From the NCBI GenBank assembly GCA_038524325.1, contig JBCBIS010000001.1, forward strand, positions 1 through 64,000: a stretch of 64,000 nucleotides of DNA, given 5' to 3'. This stretch comes from Thermohalobaculum sp038524325. GTDB lineage: Bacteria; Pseudomonadota; Alphaproteobacteria; Rhodobacterales; Rhodobacteraceae. The position numbers and the translations under genes were made by a program. The notes under the pieces are model-generated. The model was not told the origin of the DNA, ran no database searches, and was given only the letters and a program-made list of their open reading frames with translations. Numbering within the stretch: position 1 is the first letter of the stretch; each line of letters begins with the position of its first letter. Positions 14,462-24,138 of this stretch are shown here, in pieces.

Positions 14462-17400
14462 CTAGCGGCGCGGCGGCAGGGTCACGCTGGCCAGTGACAC
14501 CCGGCTCTCCCGCACCAGCGGCGAGATCAGGCCGGCCGCCGCCGCCGGACGGGCTGTCGCCGAGAGTTCAGGCCGCACAAAGGGCTGCGCCACCACCGCA
14601 TCGCGGAGCACCGTGGCGGTTCTTGTCCGCGCGGTAAAGTCCGTCACGCCGGTGACCCGTGTGTCGGGCAGGACAAGGCTCGCGCGGTCGAGGCTCAGTG
14701 GAACGCTCGCCTCCACCTGATCCGCCTCGTCGGCGCCGCGCAGCACCACGGTTGCCTGGCCATCGAGGCGTTCGCGCAGCGCCTCGGCCTGGTCCTCCGG
14801 CAGTCTCAGCACGAAGGCGCCGCTGGCATCGGTTCTGACCGGTTCGACCCCATCGATGGGTCGGCCTTGGGCATCGGCCAGCAGCACCTCGCTGTTGATC
14901 ACGCCGATGCCCGCCGCATTGACCGCCCGGCCGGTGACCGTGAGCCCTTCATCGGGGCGGCGCAGCTCTGGCAGCGTCGAAACCACATCGCCGGCGGCGG
15001 TTAGCCGCTCGGCATCGCGGATCGTCTGCGCAAGACGGCCTTCGGCGGCCTGGAGCAGGTCGGCGCGGCTGGAGGCACGCTCGGCCAGCCGCGACACTTC
15101 GTTGTCGAGCACGGCGCCCAGGGCCGATTTGCTCGCCATCGCGTTCGCGAGTTGAGTGTTCTGGTACCCGCGCAACGCAACCACGCTGGGCTCGAGCGCG
15201 CCGTTATAGACCAGCGCCGTGCCATTGAGCTCCTGCACCTCGTCCAGCCGCGCGACCGAACGGTTCTCGAACCCTTTCAGCCCCAGCGGCGGCAGAAACG
15301 CGATCTGGTTCGCCGCCCCCTGGGCATCGCGGCAGATCGCGTCGTCGACGATCAGGTTCGGGCCGATCACCTGGCGCGGGTTCGGCTGGGTCAGATCGGC
15401 GGCAAAGATGCAGTGATCGGCCTCGTTCAGCGCAGTCATGTTCATCTGCGTGCTGAGCGAGAGGACCGAGACCTGAACACTTTGCCCGCCAAGCGTGCGC
15501 TCGGTGAACCGGTTCCCGGTGATCCGCAGGCTCTCGGCGAAGGCGAAGGTGTTCAGCATCAATTGCTGGCCGGGCTGCCCCTGCCCCGTCTGCAATGCCT
15601 CGACCTGGTTCGCGTCGAGGCCGAGATCCTCGCCCGCGATCAGGGCCAGACCGATGAAGGCCTCGGAGTCCGGGCCCAGCCGGATCTGATTGCCCTGCAG
15701 CATCGTCCCGCCGGAGGGGAGCGACGCCGTGCCCGCAAAGTTGATCACCAGCGCGGCACCGGCCAAAAGATCGGCCTGCTCGGTCCCGCTCCGCTCGGTC
15801 GTCAAATGGTTCGCGTTGATCGAGACGGGCCCGGCCGCGGCCACGGTCAGGGCCCGGCCCATCGGCTGGTGAATCACGTTGTCATGCAGTCTCAACGCCG
15901 GTTTCGAGACTGCCGGACTGCCATCCTGGCCAAACTCGTCGATGCCGATGGCCATGAAGATCCCGGCCACCCCGCCGCGCTGGCCACGTTCGACTTCTGC
16001 ATCGACGGGCTCGAAGCGGCCATTGTCGCGGATCAGGTTGTCGGTGATCTCGACCTGCTCGCCCAGGGTGACGAAGATGCCGCAGACCGGATCGACATAG
16101 CGCCGGCCATTGCCCTCGATCCTGTTGCCCGCGATCGTCAGCGTCTCGACACTGCCGAGGCTTATCCCGCCCAGCCCGATCTGGCGGGCATAATCGCGCA
16201 TCTCGGCGGTAAAGGGCGTCTGCAGATTGTTGGTGATCCGGTTGTTCAGGATTGTCAGATCCACCACCGGGTGCCCCAGAAGCGCGAACAGCGCATCGAC
16301 CAGTGCCACCCGGGCCAGGTCGAACCGGCTGGCAGTGGCGCGCTCATCGGCGGAGATCTCACGGATCTCGAGCGCTTGGGGGGCGAGGCGGGCATTGCCG
16401 ATCGCGTCGACCTCGCTGATATCGATGCTGTCGATATCGGGCGCTGTGTCGTTGCCGATCAACGTATCGGTCGGGGTGCCGGGGGTGCCGGGCTCGGAGG
16501 GTTCCTCCGGATCGATCCCGAGCAACGCCAGCGACGGAGTGGTGCCGATCCCGTTCAATCCCATCGCAGAGATGTCGTTGTCCTCGATCCGGATGCCATA
16601 GAGGAAGCCGAGTTGGGGTTGCGGCGCGGTCTGGGGCGCGGCCACCTGCACGCGCAAGGTCGGAAACAGATTGCCCTGATTGTTCTCGGCAACGCTGATC
16701 ACCTCGACGCCCGTGACCCAGAGCCCTGGGTCGAGCACATCCACCAGATAGGGCCCCGGGATCGGCTCGCTGCCGGGGAACTTCATCTGGAAACGGCCCT
16801 CCGACCGGCTCCGGTCGCTGGCCGAGGTTGTCGTGCCGGCGGGTGTGATCTGGATGGTGACCCCCTCGATGGGCGCGCCGTCTTCGCCGACCGCGGTTCC
16901 CTGGAAGGCGACGGCGCTCTGGTCGAAACTGATCGATTGGGGGCCGCTTGATTCGACTTCCTGCTCTACGACCGGCGGTGGAGCCATGAGGTGCGAGCCG
17001 CCCAGCGTGATGCCATTGCCCGCCCCGCCCAGAATGCGATTGTCGACAATCGCCACGCGCTCGGCGCCTGCGCCGATCTGCAGCCCGCCCAGCGCCTGGA
17101 AGGGGGGCGGGGTGATCGAGGTCAGCGGATAGCCGAACGAGAAGGCAATGAAGAGGCGGTAGTAACCCGGATTGATCAGGATGCTGATCGGGTCGGCGCA
17201 GGGGTCGATCGGGTCGTCGGGCCCGTCGAAATCGTCCGGCCCGCCGGGCGGGACCGGGGTGACCCCGGCCGGGACGACGCCGATTTCGTTGTCCTCGATC
17301 CGCGCATCCTCGCCGGTCAGATAGATCGCGACCCCGGCACCGGGTTTGTCGATCATCCGGATGCGGTTGCCGCGGAGCACGGTCTCCGTGCCGCCCTCGA

Positions 17401-19075
17401 CCTGGATCGCGCGGGCGCAGGCGAGGATGCGGGTGTCCTCGATGGTGAACTGGCGCAGCGCGTCGTCATCCGAGGAGGTGGCCAGCACCGCAACCCCGTC
17501 CAGCGCGATCATGTCGAGGTTCTCGATCCGGATACACTCGCTGTCTGCCACGGTGAAGATCGGCGCGTCCAACGCGTCGAGCCGCGGGATCACCTGACTC
17601 TGCTTGCCGCAGCCCGCGATGGTGATGTCGGCGCGGTTGGCGATCAGTGCGTTGGTCTCGTGCCGGCCGGGCAGCAGGCAGATCCGCCCGCCCGAGGCCG
17701 GCAGCCGGTCGATCGCCTCCTGGATGCTGTCGGTATCGCCATGGGTGCGAATGCCATCGCCGACCGTGATCGTACAGCAATGACAGGGATCGGTCAGCGG
17801 CGGGAACCCGTCGCGGCAATCCTCGATGGTCTCGGGCGCCTGGAGCGCATCCACAGGCCCATCGGTCCATTCCAGAATGGCCAGCGGCGCGCGGTGATAG
17901 AGGATCGCCTGCGGCGGCGCCAGATTGGGCCAGAGCGAGGGATCGAAGGAGGTCCCCGCCGCCCGGGCCTGGAACTGCCAGCGATCGCCCTCGCGATAGT
18001 TCACACCGTTGTCGGGGTCGAACTCCAACCGGATGCCATCGGCCAGATCGGTCGCGCCGCTGTCGAAATCGGCCACATCGCCAACCCCGTCCCAGAGGCG
18101 GAAGAACGCGGTCTCTCCCGCTGCGGCTGGCCAGGTGCCTTGCGGGTCATCGACGCTCAGGATGTCGTTCGAAAAGCTGACCGTGGCCTCGAACCTGACG
18201 CGCCATTCGCCGGTCTCCGGCTCGGGCGAGAGGGCCTGGAGGTGGAACCCCTCGACCCCCGCCGCCGCGATCATCGGCAGGTTATGGGTGATGGCAATCT
18301 CGCTGGAGACCGCATCGAAACGCCCGCGCCCGACCAGGCCGCCGCCATGGCGCGACCAGGCAAAGCGCGCGCCGGCGGGACCGGGGCGCAGCATCTCCAC
18401 CGTCATCAGCACATGGCCATCGCCGGTATAGCCGCCGCCCGCCTCGACCGGGCAATCGCCGGTGATGGCGACGGTCGGGCTGGGCGTGGCGGTCAGCCGG
18501 CCCCGATCGCCCGGATCGTCCAGCAGGCTGGGGCCGATGGTGGCGCAATCCTCATCCTCGGCCAGACGGCGCAGGCGGAGGCGGTGAAAGACCTTGACCC
18601 GGGCCGTGGTATCGACCCCGCCAAGCGCGGGTTCCAGCAGGCTGTCGGGGTCTTGAAAGGCACTGACGCTGTCTTCCCACACCTCCAGGATCACGGCGTC
18701 GCGCACCCCCTCGGCAATGCTCTCGGGCGACACCGGATCTTGCAGCGGCGGGGTCAGATAGGTCGCTTCGGGGGTGATGATCTCCGGCAGGATCAGCGGA
18801 ATGCCATCGACCCAGGCGCGGCCCGGCAGCAGCCTGACCGAAACCGTCGCGCCGTCCGAGGCCGCTGAGACGACCCGCAGACTGTCTGCCGCCTCGGCCG
18901 GCACCGCCACGCGGCCCGGCCCGAAAGCGTCACGGCCCATCAGGCTGCGCAGACCGCGCGCGATCTCCTCGGCCGCCAGCCCGTCACGGTCGAGGCGCAC
19001 ACGCCCCTGTTGCTCCAAAACGCCCGTATAGTTGTCGCGGGCCCGGTGGTCGAACCAGGAAAAGTCACCCTTCAT
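14462..19075 (-). CDS. eCIS tail-spike/fibre-like protein, DUF6519 + parallel beta-helix
   Basis: 1537 residues, the largest gene of the operon. The N-terminus (MKGDFSWFDHRARDNYTGVLEQQGRVRLDRD) matches the DUF6519-type domain found in many eCIS loci. From about residue 430 a CHCC motif leads into a right-handed beta-helix with many LxIxxNxI rungs (LRGNRIRMID, IEDNEIGVV, VDNRILGG, ITDNLIRDN). An Ig-like insertion lies near 720-790 and another beta-sandwich near the C-terminus (LTVTGRAVNAAGIGV). It fits a host-contact fibre or baseplate-attached spike. No signal peptide, as expected for a cytoplasmically assembled particle. Confidence 0.8.
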   Translation of the reverse strand: MKGDFSWFDHRARDNYTGVLEQQGRVRLDRDGLAAEEIARGLRSLMGRDAFGPGRVAVPAEAADSLRVVSAASDGATVSVRLLPGRAWVDGIPLILPEIITPEATYLTPPLQDPVSPESIAEGVRDAVILEVWEDSVSAFQDPDSLLEPALGGVDTTARVKVFHRLRLRRLAEDEDCATIGPSLLDDPGDRGRLTATPSPTVAITGDCPVEAGGGYTGDGHVLMTVEMLRPGPAGARFAWSRHGGGLVGRGRFDAVSSEIAITHNLPMIAAAGVEGFHLQALSPEPETGEWRVRFEATVSFSNDILSVDDPQGTWPAAAGETAFFRLWDGVGDVADFDSGATDLADGIRLEFDPDNGVNYREGDRWQFQARAAGTSFDPSLWPNLAPPQAILYHRAPLAILEWTDGPVDALQAPETIEDCRDGFPPLTDPCHCCTITVGDGIRTHGDTDSIQEAIDRLPASGGRICLLPGRHETNALIANRADITIAGCGKQSQVIPRLDALDAPIFTVADSECIRIENLDMIALDGVAVLATSSDDDALRQFTIEDTRILACARAIQVEGGTETVLRGNRIRMIDKPGAGVAIYLTGEDARIEDNEIGVVPAGVTPVPPGGPDDFDGPDDPIDPCADPISILINPGYYRLFIAFSFGYPLTSITPPPFQALGGLQIGAGAERVAIVDNRILGGAGNGITLGGSHLMAPPPVVEQEVESSGPQSISFDQSAVAFQGTAVGEDGAPIEGVTIQITPAGTTTSASDRSRSEGRFQMKFPGSEPIPGPYLVDVLDPGLWVTGVEVISVAENNQGNLFPTLRVQVAAPQTAPQPQLGFLYGIRIEDNDISAMGLNGIGTTPSLALLGIDPEEPSEPGTPGTPTDTLIGNDTAPDIDSIDISEVDAIGNARLAPQALEIREISADERATASRFDLARVALVDALFALLGHPVVDLTILNNRITNNLQTPFTAEMRDYARQIGLGGISLGSVETLTIAGNRIEGNGRRYVDPVCGIFVTLGEQVEITDNLIRDNGRFEPVDAEVERGQRGGVAGIFMAIGIDEFGQDGSPAVSKPALRLHDNVIHQPMGRALTVAAAGPVSINANHLTTERSGTEQADLLAGAALVINFAGTASLPSGGTMLQGNQIRLGPDSEAFIGLALIAGEDLGLDANQVEALQTGQGQPGQQLMLNTFAFAESLRITGNRFTERTLGGQSVQVSVLSLSTQMNMTALNEADHCIFAADLTQPNPRQVIGPNLIVDDAICRDAQGAANQIAFLPPLGLKGFENRSVARLDEVQELNGTALVYNGALEPSVVALRGYQNTQLANAMASKSALGAVLDNEVSRLAERASSRADLLQAAEGRLAQTIRDAERLTAAGDVVSTLPELRRPDEGLTVTGRAVNAAGIGVINSEVLLADAQGRPIDGVEPVRTDASGAFVLRLPEDQAEALRERLDGQATVVLRGADEADQVEASVPLSLDRASLVLPDTRVTGVTDFTARTRTATVLRDAVVAQPFVRPELSATARPAAAAGLISPLVRESRVSLASVTLPPRR

Positions 19076-19093
19076 CGCCCTTGCCCTCCCCTT

Positions 19094-21406
19094 CTAGGTG
19101 ATGCTGGCCAGGATCGGCCTGATCCCGACCGGCGTGAATTCTCTCAGCCGGATGGCCAAGTTCTTCAGTCGATGCGTGTTTTGCAGGAAATTGAACGCGC
19201 CCATCTCATCGGCGCCCGGCCCGTCTTTGAGCAGTGCTGTCGCGGTGAGGCTGCGGTCCAACTGGCCATAGCCCGGCTCGCCCCAGCGGGTCGAGGTGAA
19301 GGCCACCGCGGCGCCGAACAGGCAGGCGGTATGCGGGGGCAGCCGGTTGCCCTCGGCGGGGAACCGGCATTGCCGCAGGCAGCCGCTCTGATGGTCGCGC
19401 ACCCGCAGCGGGTGGACGAACACGCCGCCCTGCCCGTCCGCGCTGCGCAGCCGCGTGCGGCCCAGGATGGTCACCCCGTCAAAGATCGTCTGCGGACCCC
19501 AGCCATCGGCGGGATCGTCGGGATCCGAGATCGCAAACCGCCCGGTTTCGAACTCGGGACCGGAGGCGGCGTCGACGATGGTATCGGTCAGCTCAAGCCG
19601 GTAGTCCTGCGCGATGCCAACCGGGCCGGTCACACAGCGGCGCATGGAGATCCGGGGCAGTTCCTCGAAACTCTCCAACGCGGCCGCGTCGGAAAAGCCC
19701 AGATCCGAGGGCAGGTCAAAGGCCCGCTGCGAGAGCGCCCGTGTGCCGCCCGCCGTGCCGTCCAGCTCGACATGGCCCGCGGGGTCCAACGTCACGCCCT
19801 CCAGATGCAGCGAGTTCACCGCCGCCCGCTCGATGATCGCGCGGTTGATCGGGGCGTTGCGCAGGCTCAGCAGGACGCCCTCGATGCGGATGTCCAGCGC
19901 CCGGGTCAGCGCCGTGTCGCCTGGGTCGGCGGCGCGCATCCGCAGGGGCTGGCGCAACTCGACCAGCGGGCGCTGGCCGGTAGCGGCCCTGATCCAGAAG
20001 GGGCGCGCGAGGGCGAAGGTGGGGCCGTTCTCGGCCACTGCATCGGTGACTTGCAGCAGGTTCACCCGGTGGGTCATGGAGTCGGTGATCTCGATGATCC
20101 GGGGCGGACCATCGCTCGCCAGCCCGGTCAGCGCCGCGCGCAGCGAGGTGCCGCCGGGATGGGCCGAGACCTGGATCACCTCGGGCTCGGCCAGCCCCGG
20201 CCAGATCGTATCGGGGAATTGGCGCGAGACCGGATGCGCCCCCACCGGCCCCGCGAAGCCATAGGTCCCGCTGACCCGCAGCCGATTGCGCAGGGCCGGC
20301 CCCTCTGGCCCATTGTTGGGGATGCCGAACACCACGCGGCCATGCACCGGATCGACTACGATTTCCCGGGTACGGAGCGGGCGGCGCAGCCCCTCCTCCC
20401 AGGCGCAGAGATTGGCGCCGCGGGTGGTCCATTCGGTTCCTGCGAAGATGTTTTCGTTCAGATGAAACACCAGCCCGGGCGCTCCGGCGCCAGGATCGGG
20501 GGCCCGACTGCCCTGGTGGATATCCACAGCGATATACTCCGCCGCATTGCCCGTGGGCGGGTCCTCCTCCAACCGCGCGGCAGGCATCGGACCCGGCGTG
20601 CGGTCAGGCTCCGAGAACTCCGGCGGCTCTGCGCTGGGGTCATAGCGGAAGGTGTTGAACAGCCGCATCTGCCGCCCTTGCGGATCGATATGGAACCGCG
20701 CGGCAAAGGGGGCCTCGTCCCCCGCCGCGCCGGCCACCGCCACGGTTCCGGCGCTGCGTGGGCGGGCGACCGGCATCTGATAATCAGTCAGCCGCCATAG
20801 GAAGATCGCCAGGTTGGGCAGGTTGAGCCGCGGCTGGGTGCCCCCCGTCGGCTTCACATCCGCCGTGCGCGCAAAGGGATCGAAGGCGCCGCCCAGGAAG
20901 CTCAGCACCCCCGGGTCGCGCAAGGTGACCGTGCCGTGGCGCACCGGGTCGGCCAGATGGCGCGGCAGGCTCTGCGGCGGGATCCCGCCCGCATCGGGGC
21001 GCTGGTGGTTGAGATGCTGGGTCCAGAGCATCCGCTCGCGCATCTCGACCGCATGGGCCGCCCAGCCGGTCAGGCTGAAGGCCAGCTCCTCCATCGCGCC
21101 CAGCGTCCCCTTGCGCCGGGACAGCGCCACCGCACGGGCGGTCGAGGCGCGCAGCGTCCAGGGGTCGCCCTTCAGATGGGTCAGGCCCAGCAGATCGCCG
21201 ATATAGGGCACCACCCAATCGTCGCAATGCTCGATAAAATGGTCATGGTAGAACTGTTCGACATGCTGGTCGAGCGCCTCCATCACCTCGTCGATCAGGC
21301 CGATAAACGCTTCGAACTGCCCGCCCTGCGCCTCCTCGGCATCGCGCAGGCGATAGATTTCGGGCAGGCGGTCGAACAGGCCGGGATGGCGGGTCATGTC
21401 GGGCAC
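19094..21406 (-). CDS. eCIS phage tail protein I (gpI)-like baseplate component
   Basis: 770 residues. The first ~190 resemble phage tail protein I domains: RLPEIYRLRDAEEAQGGQFEAFIGLIDEVMEALDQHVEQFY and DLLGLTHLKGDPWTLRASTARAVALSRRKGTLGAMEELA. The remaining ~580 residues are an extension unusual for gpI and rich in beta strands, perhaps an exposed carbohydrate-binding or fibre-docking part. The start overlaps the end of the upstream baseplate gene by 13 bp. Corresponds in position to the wedge/fibre connector of Afp/PVC-like particles. Confidence 0.82.
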   Translation of the reverse strand: MPDMTRHPGLFDRLPEIYRLRDAEEAQGGQFEAFIGLIDEVMEALDQHVEQFYHDHFIEHCDDWVVPYIGDLLGLTHLKGDPWTLRASTARAVALSRRKGTLGAMEELAFSLTGWAAHAVEMRERMLWTQHLNHQRPDAGGIPPQSLPRHLADPVRHGTVTLRDPGVLSFLGGAFDPFARTADVKPTGGTQPRLNLPNLAIFLWRLTDYQMPVARPRSAGTVAVAGAAGDEAPFAARFHIDPQGRQMRLFNTFRYDPSAEPPEFSEPDRTPGPMPAARLEEDPPTGNAAEYIAVDIHQGSRAPDPGAGAPGLVFHLNENIFAGTEWTTRGANLCAWEEGLRRPLRTREIVVDPVHGRVVFGIPNNGPEGPALRNRLRVSGTYGFAGPVGAHPVSRQFPDTIWPGLAEPEVIQVSAHPGGTSLRAALTGLASDGPPRIIEITDSMTHRVNLLQVTDAVAENGPTFALARPFWIRAATGQRPLVELRQPLRMRAADPGDTALTRALDIRIEGVLLSLRNAPINRAIIERAAVNSLHLEGVTLDPAGHVELDGTAGGTRALSQRAFDLPSDLGFSDAAALESFEELPRISMRRCVTGPVGIAQDYRLELTDTIVDAASGPEFETGRFAISDPDDPADGWGPQTIFDGVTILGRTRLRSADGQGGVFVHPLRVRDHQSGCLRQCRFPAEGNRLPPHTACLFGAAVAFTSTRWGEPGYGQLDRSLTATALLKDGPGADEMGAFNFLQNTHRLKNLAIRLREFTPVGIRPILASIT

Positions 21407-24138
21407 TCCTCGTCGGAGGTCACGGCCAGGGTTTCCAAGCGCAGATGCAGGGCGGAGAGGACCAGCACCTCATCGCCCGCCACCATCACCCGTTTGTGCA
21501 GAGGCTTGGCCTTGGGCAGCTTGATCTCGGCGGGGTCGTCGCCCAGCCCGGCCAGCAAGAAACTGGCGGTGCCCTCGACCCAGACCACGCCTTCGACCGC
21601 CTGCACCGCGGCGAGGATTTGGCTGAGATGCACATCCTGGCCAAAGCTGCGCTGGGGCAGCGCGAGCAGGCCCTCGGGCCACGCCCCGCCTTGCGGCAAG
21701 GCGCCCAGGGCATCCGAGACAGCGGCGCGGACATCGTCCTCGCGCAGCACCGGGTCGAGGCCCGCGCGCAGGCCCAATCCCAGCCAGCGGCGGCGCCCGC
21801 GCGAGACCCGCAGCACATGGCGCGCCGGGCCGCGGCAGCGATCGGCATGTCGCATCGATGCCTCGACCGCGGCGACGGCCTCGGGGCTCTCGTCTTCGGT
21901 CAGAACGGTGAGTTCGATGGCCGGCGCCGCGCCACCGCCAAACCGCGCATCGGCTTTCAGCACTCCGGGCAGGGCCAGCGCTTCGGCTCGGTAATCGCCG
22001 AGCACTAACAGCCGGCCCAGAGCCTGCATCCGGGCGGGCGCGGCCGCGCGGGTCTGCGCGGGGCCCTCGGGATCGGCGCCCTCGGTCGCGGGGCCGGGCA
22101 TGGTGACGGCGGTCAGCGGTTTCAGCTTCTCCTTGGCCTTCGGCTCCGCCGCCTCGGCCAGATCGCCCCGCGCGCCGGTGCCGGTGCGCCAGGCGGCGGT
22201 GACATTGCCGCGGCCCGAGGGCAGCCGCGCACCGGTGATGCCATCACCGAACTGCACCGCGTCCTTGCCTTCGACATCCTGGCGGAGAATGTAGATCTCC
22301 GCCTCGGCTGGCTGGTCGAAGAACGTCTCCACCTCGCGCCAGAGACGCCCGGCCACCCGGATCTCCAATGCCGGCAGCCAGGGAGGGGTCGCGGCGCCAT
22401 CGGCATGGCGGCTGACGGGTTTCGGCACGGCGAAGGTCTGGAAAATCAGGCGGCTGTCGCCCGAGCCGATCGGCGCCTCGGCCTGGCTTTCACCCTCGCT
22501 GGCCGCGACGAGATTGCCATAGACGGTGATGGTCGGATCGGTTTCGGCAAACCCCTCCGCCCCGCCTTGCGGGACTTGCAACAGCTGGATCGGCCACATC
22601 CGGTGATCGCCCGGCGCGCCGGGGGCGAGGCTCTCAAGCGCCGGTTGCTCGGGCGAGACCATGACCTCCTCGGGCGCCTCGGTGACGCCTTCCAGCAGCA
22701 GGCTGCGCCCGGCCAGGGCCTCGGCTTCGGCCCGGGTCCCGAAGAAATTGACCTTGCCATCGCTCGGCGCGCCCGGTTTCTGCACGGGAGGCGCGCGCAG
22801 CAGCATCTCGGGCCCCAGCGTCTCGTGCAGGCGCAGATGGCGGATGTCCTGCTGCAGGATGATTGTGGCGACGGCGGCGATCTGGGCGAGCTCTGCCGCG
22901 ACCTTCTCAGCCGCGGCGACCTCTTGCAGAGAGGCGCTGAGCGTGAGGCCGGGGCCGGACCCATCGAGCTGGAAGGTCTCCTGCAGGCTGCCTGCGCCGC
23001 TCTGCCCCGCGCCAGTCGAGGGCGCAAGCCCGGTGTTCAGCGTCAACAGGCTGACCGCCGCCGAGGCATTGCCCCAGGTGACCGTCTGAGAGCCGACCCG
23101 GGCGATCTTGCGGACCAGTGCGAAATCCGCCGCGCCAAAGGTCTGGCGCCCGGTGCAGACGATCTGCGCCCCGGTTGGCAGGTCATCATACTCTGCGTCC
23201 AGCGGCATCTGTTGGGGCGTCAACAGGGTGTGATAGTCGTTCGACGGCCCATCGAAGCTCAGGGAGCGGTTAAACAAGGTCTGATGCTGCTGGGCCGCCG
23301 GCGGATCGGCCTGGAACGTGGTGAAGGTCGCCGGCAGATCGCTGCCATAATGGCGGAAGCTGCGGCCCAGGCGGAAGGCGGTGACCTCGGGTTTATGGGC
23401 CTGCTGCACGGCGCCTTCGAAATGCAGGGTGACACGGTCGAGATGCTCCTCGATGCGCTCCACCACCAGGATCTCATAGGGGTCGAACGGGCCGGAGAGG
23501 ATCAGGATCCGGTCGCCGGGTGCGATTTCCTCCGCCGCGGCGCTGCGGGCGGCCAGGGTGATGTCGCCGCCGGCCAACGCGATGTCGAGCGATCGCATCG
23601 CAGGCCCGATCTGCGCCTTGCCCTTTCGGGGGCGGTAGAGGTGGAAGGCGTTGAACGCCTCCCAGGCGGTGGCGGGGGCGTCGGTCTCGAACAGCGCGGG
23701 CGCGTCGAACCCGTCGAGCTGCGCCTCGATGGGAAGGCCCGCGGGGATGGTCACCGGCCCCTCGCCTTCGACCTCCAGAGCAAAGCGGGTGCGGCCCGCC
23801 AGACCCGGCGCGGGGCGATAGCCAGTCAGGCGCACCAGATCGCGCAGGCTGTCGTCCCAGGCGGCTGTCGCCAGCTTCGTTTCGTTGGCATAGAGCTGCT
23901 GGTAGAAGCTGAGGATGTCGCCGACCAGCGCCGCCCCTTCCAACAGCGCGATGCCGGGCTCGTCCGGGCTCAGATGGCTCCAGCCTTGCAGCGGGTCCGA
24001 TTTGACCAGCCGGTCGAGCATATGCGCCCGCATCCGCGCATAGGTCCCGATGCGATAGCGGAACGCGGCAAGGCCGGGGCGGTTCTCGATATCCAGCGGG
24101 AAGATGTCCGGGCGGTCGCAGTCATGCGCGCAGCTCAT
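21394..24138 (-). CDS. eCIS baseplate assembly protein 2 (J-like)
   Basis: 914 residues from the ATG at 24138, which forms an ATGA overlap with the preceding gene; the longer frame lies inside that gene. The N-terminus contains a cysteine-rich start (MSCAHDC) and the block FRYRIGTYARMRAHMLDRL ... GIALLEGAALVGDILSFYQQLYANETKLATA, typical of putative baseplate assembly proteins of eCIS. The C-terminal part resembles baseplate J. Together with the next protein it should form the wedge of the baseplate. Confidence 0.85.
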   Translation of the reverse strand: MSCAHDCDRPDIFPLDIENRPGLAAFRYRIGTYARMRAHMLDRLVKSDPLQGWSHLSPDEPGIALLEGAALVGDILSFYQQLYANETKLATAAWDDSLRDLVRLTGYRPAPGLAGRTRFALEVEGEGPVTIPAGLPIEAQLDGFDAPALFETDAPATAWEAFNAFHLYRPRKGKAQIGPAMRSLDIALAGGDITLAARSAAAEEIAPGDRILILSGPFDPYEILVVERIEEHLDRVTLHFEGAVQQAHKPEVTAFRLGRSFRHYGSDLPATFTTFQADPPAAQQHQTLFNRSLSFDGPSNDYHTLLTPQQMPLDAEYDDLPTGAQIVCTGRQTFGAADFALVRKIARVGSQTVTWGNASAAVSLLTLNTGLAPSTGAGQSGAGSLQETFQLDGSGPGLTLSASLQEVAAAEKVAAELAQIAAVATIILQQDIRHLRLHETLGPEMLLRAPPVQKPGAPSDGKVNFFGTRAEAEALAGRSLLLEGVTEAPEEVMVSPEQPALESLAPGAPGDHRMWPIQLLQVPQGGAEGFAETDPTITVYGNLVAASEGESQAEAPIGSGDSRLIFQTFAVPKPVSRHADGAATPPWLPALEIRVAGRLWREVETFFDQPAEAEIYILRQDVEGKDAVQFGDGITGARLPSGRGNVTAAWRTGTGARGDLAEAAEPKAKEKLKPLTAVTMPGPATEGADPEGPAQTRAAAPARMQALGRLLVLGDYRAEALALPGVLKADARFGGGAAPAIELTVLTEDESPEAVAAVEASMRHADRCRGPARHVLRVSRGRRRWLGLGLRAGLDPVLREDDVRAAVSDALGALPQGGAWPEGLLALPQRSFGQDVHLSQILAAVQAVEGVVWVEGTASFLLAGLGDDPAEIKLPKAKPLHKRVMVAGDEVLVLSALHLRLETLAVTSDEECPT

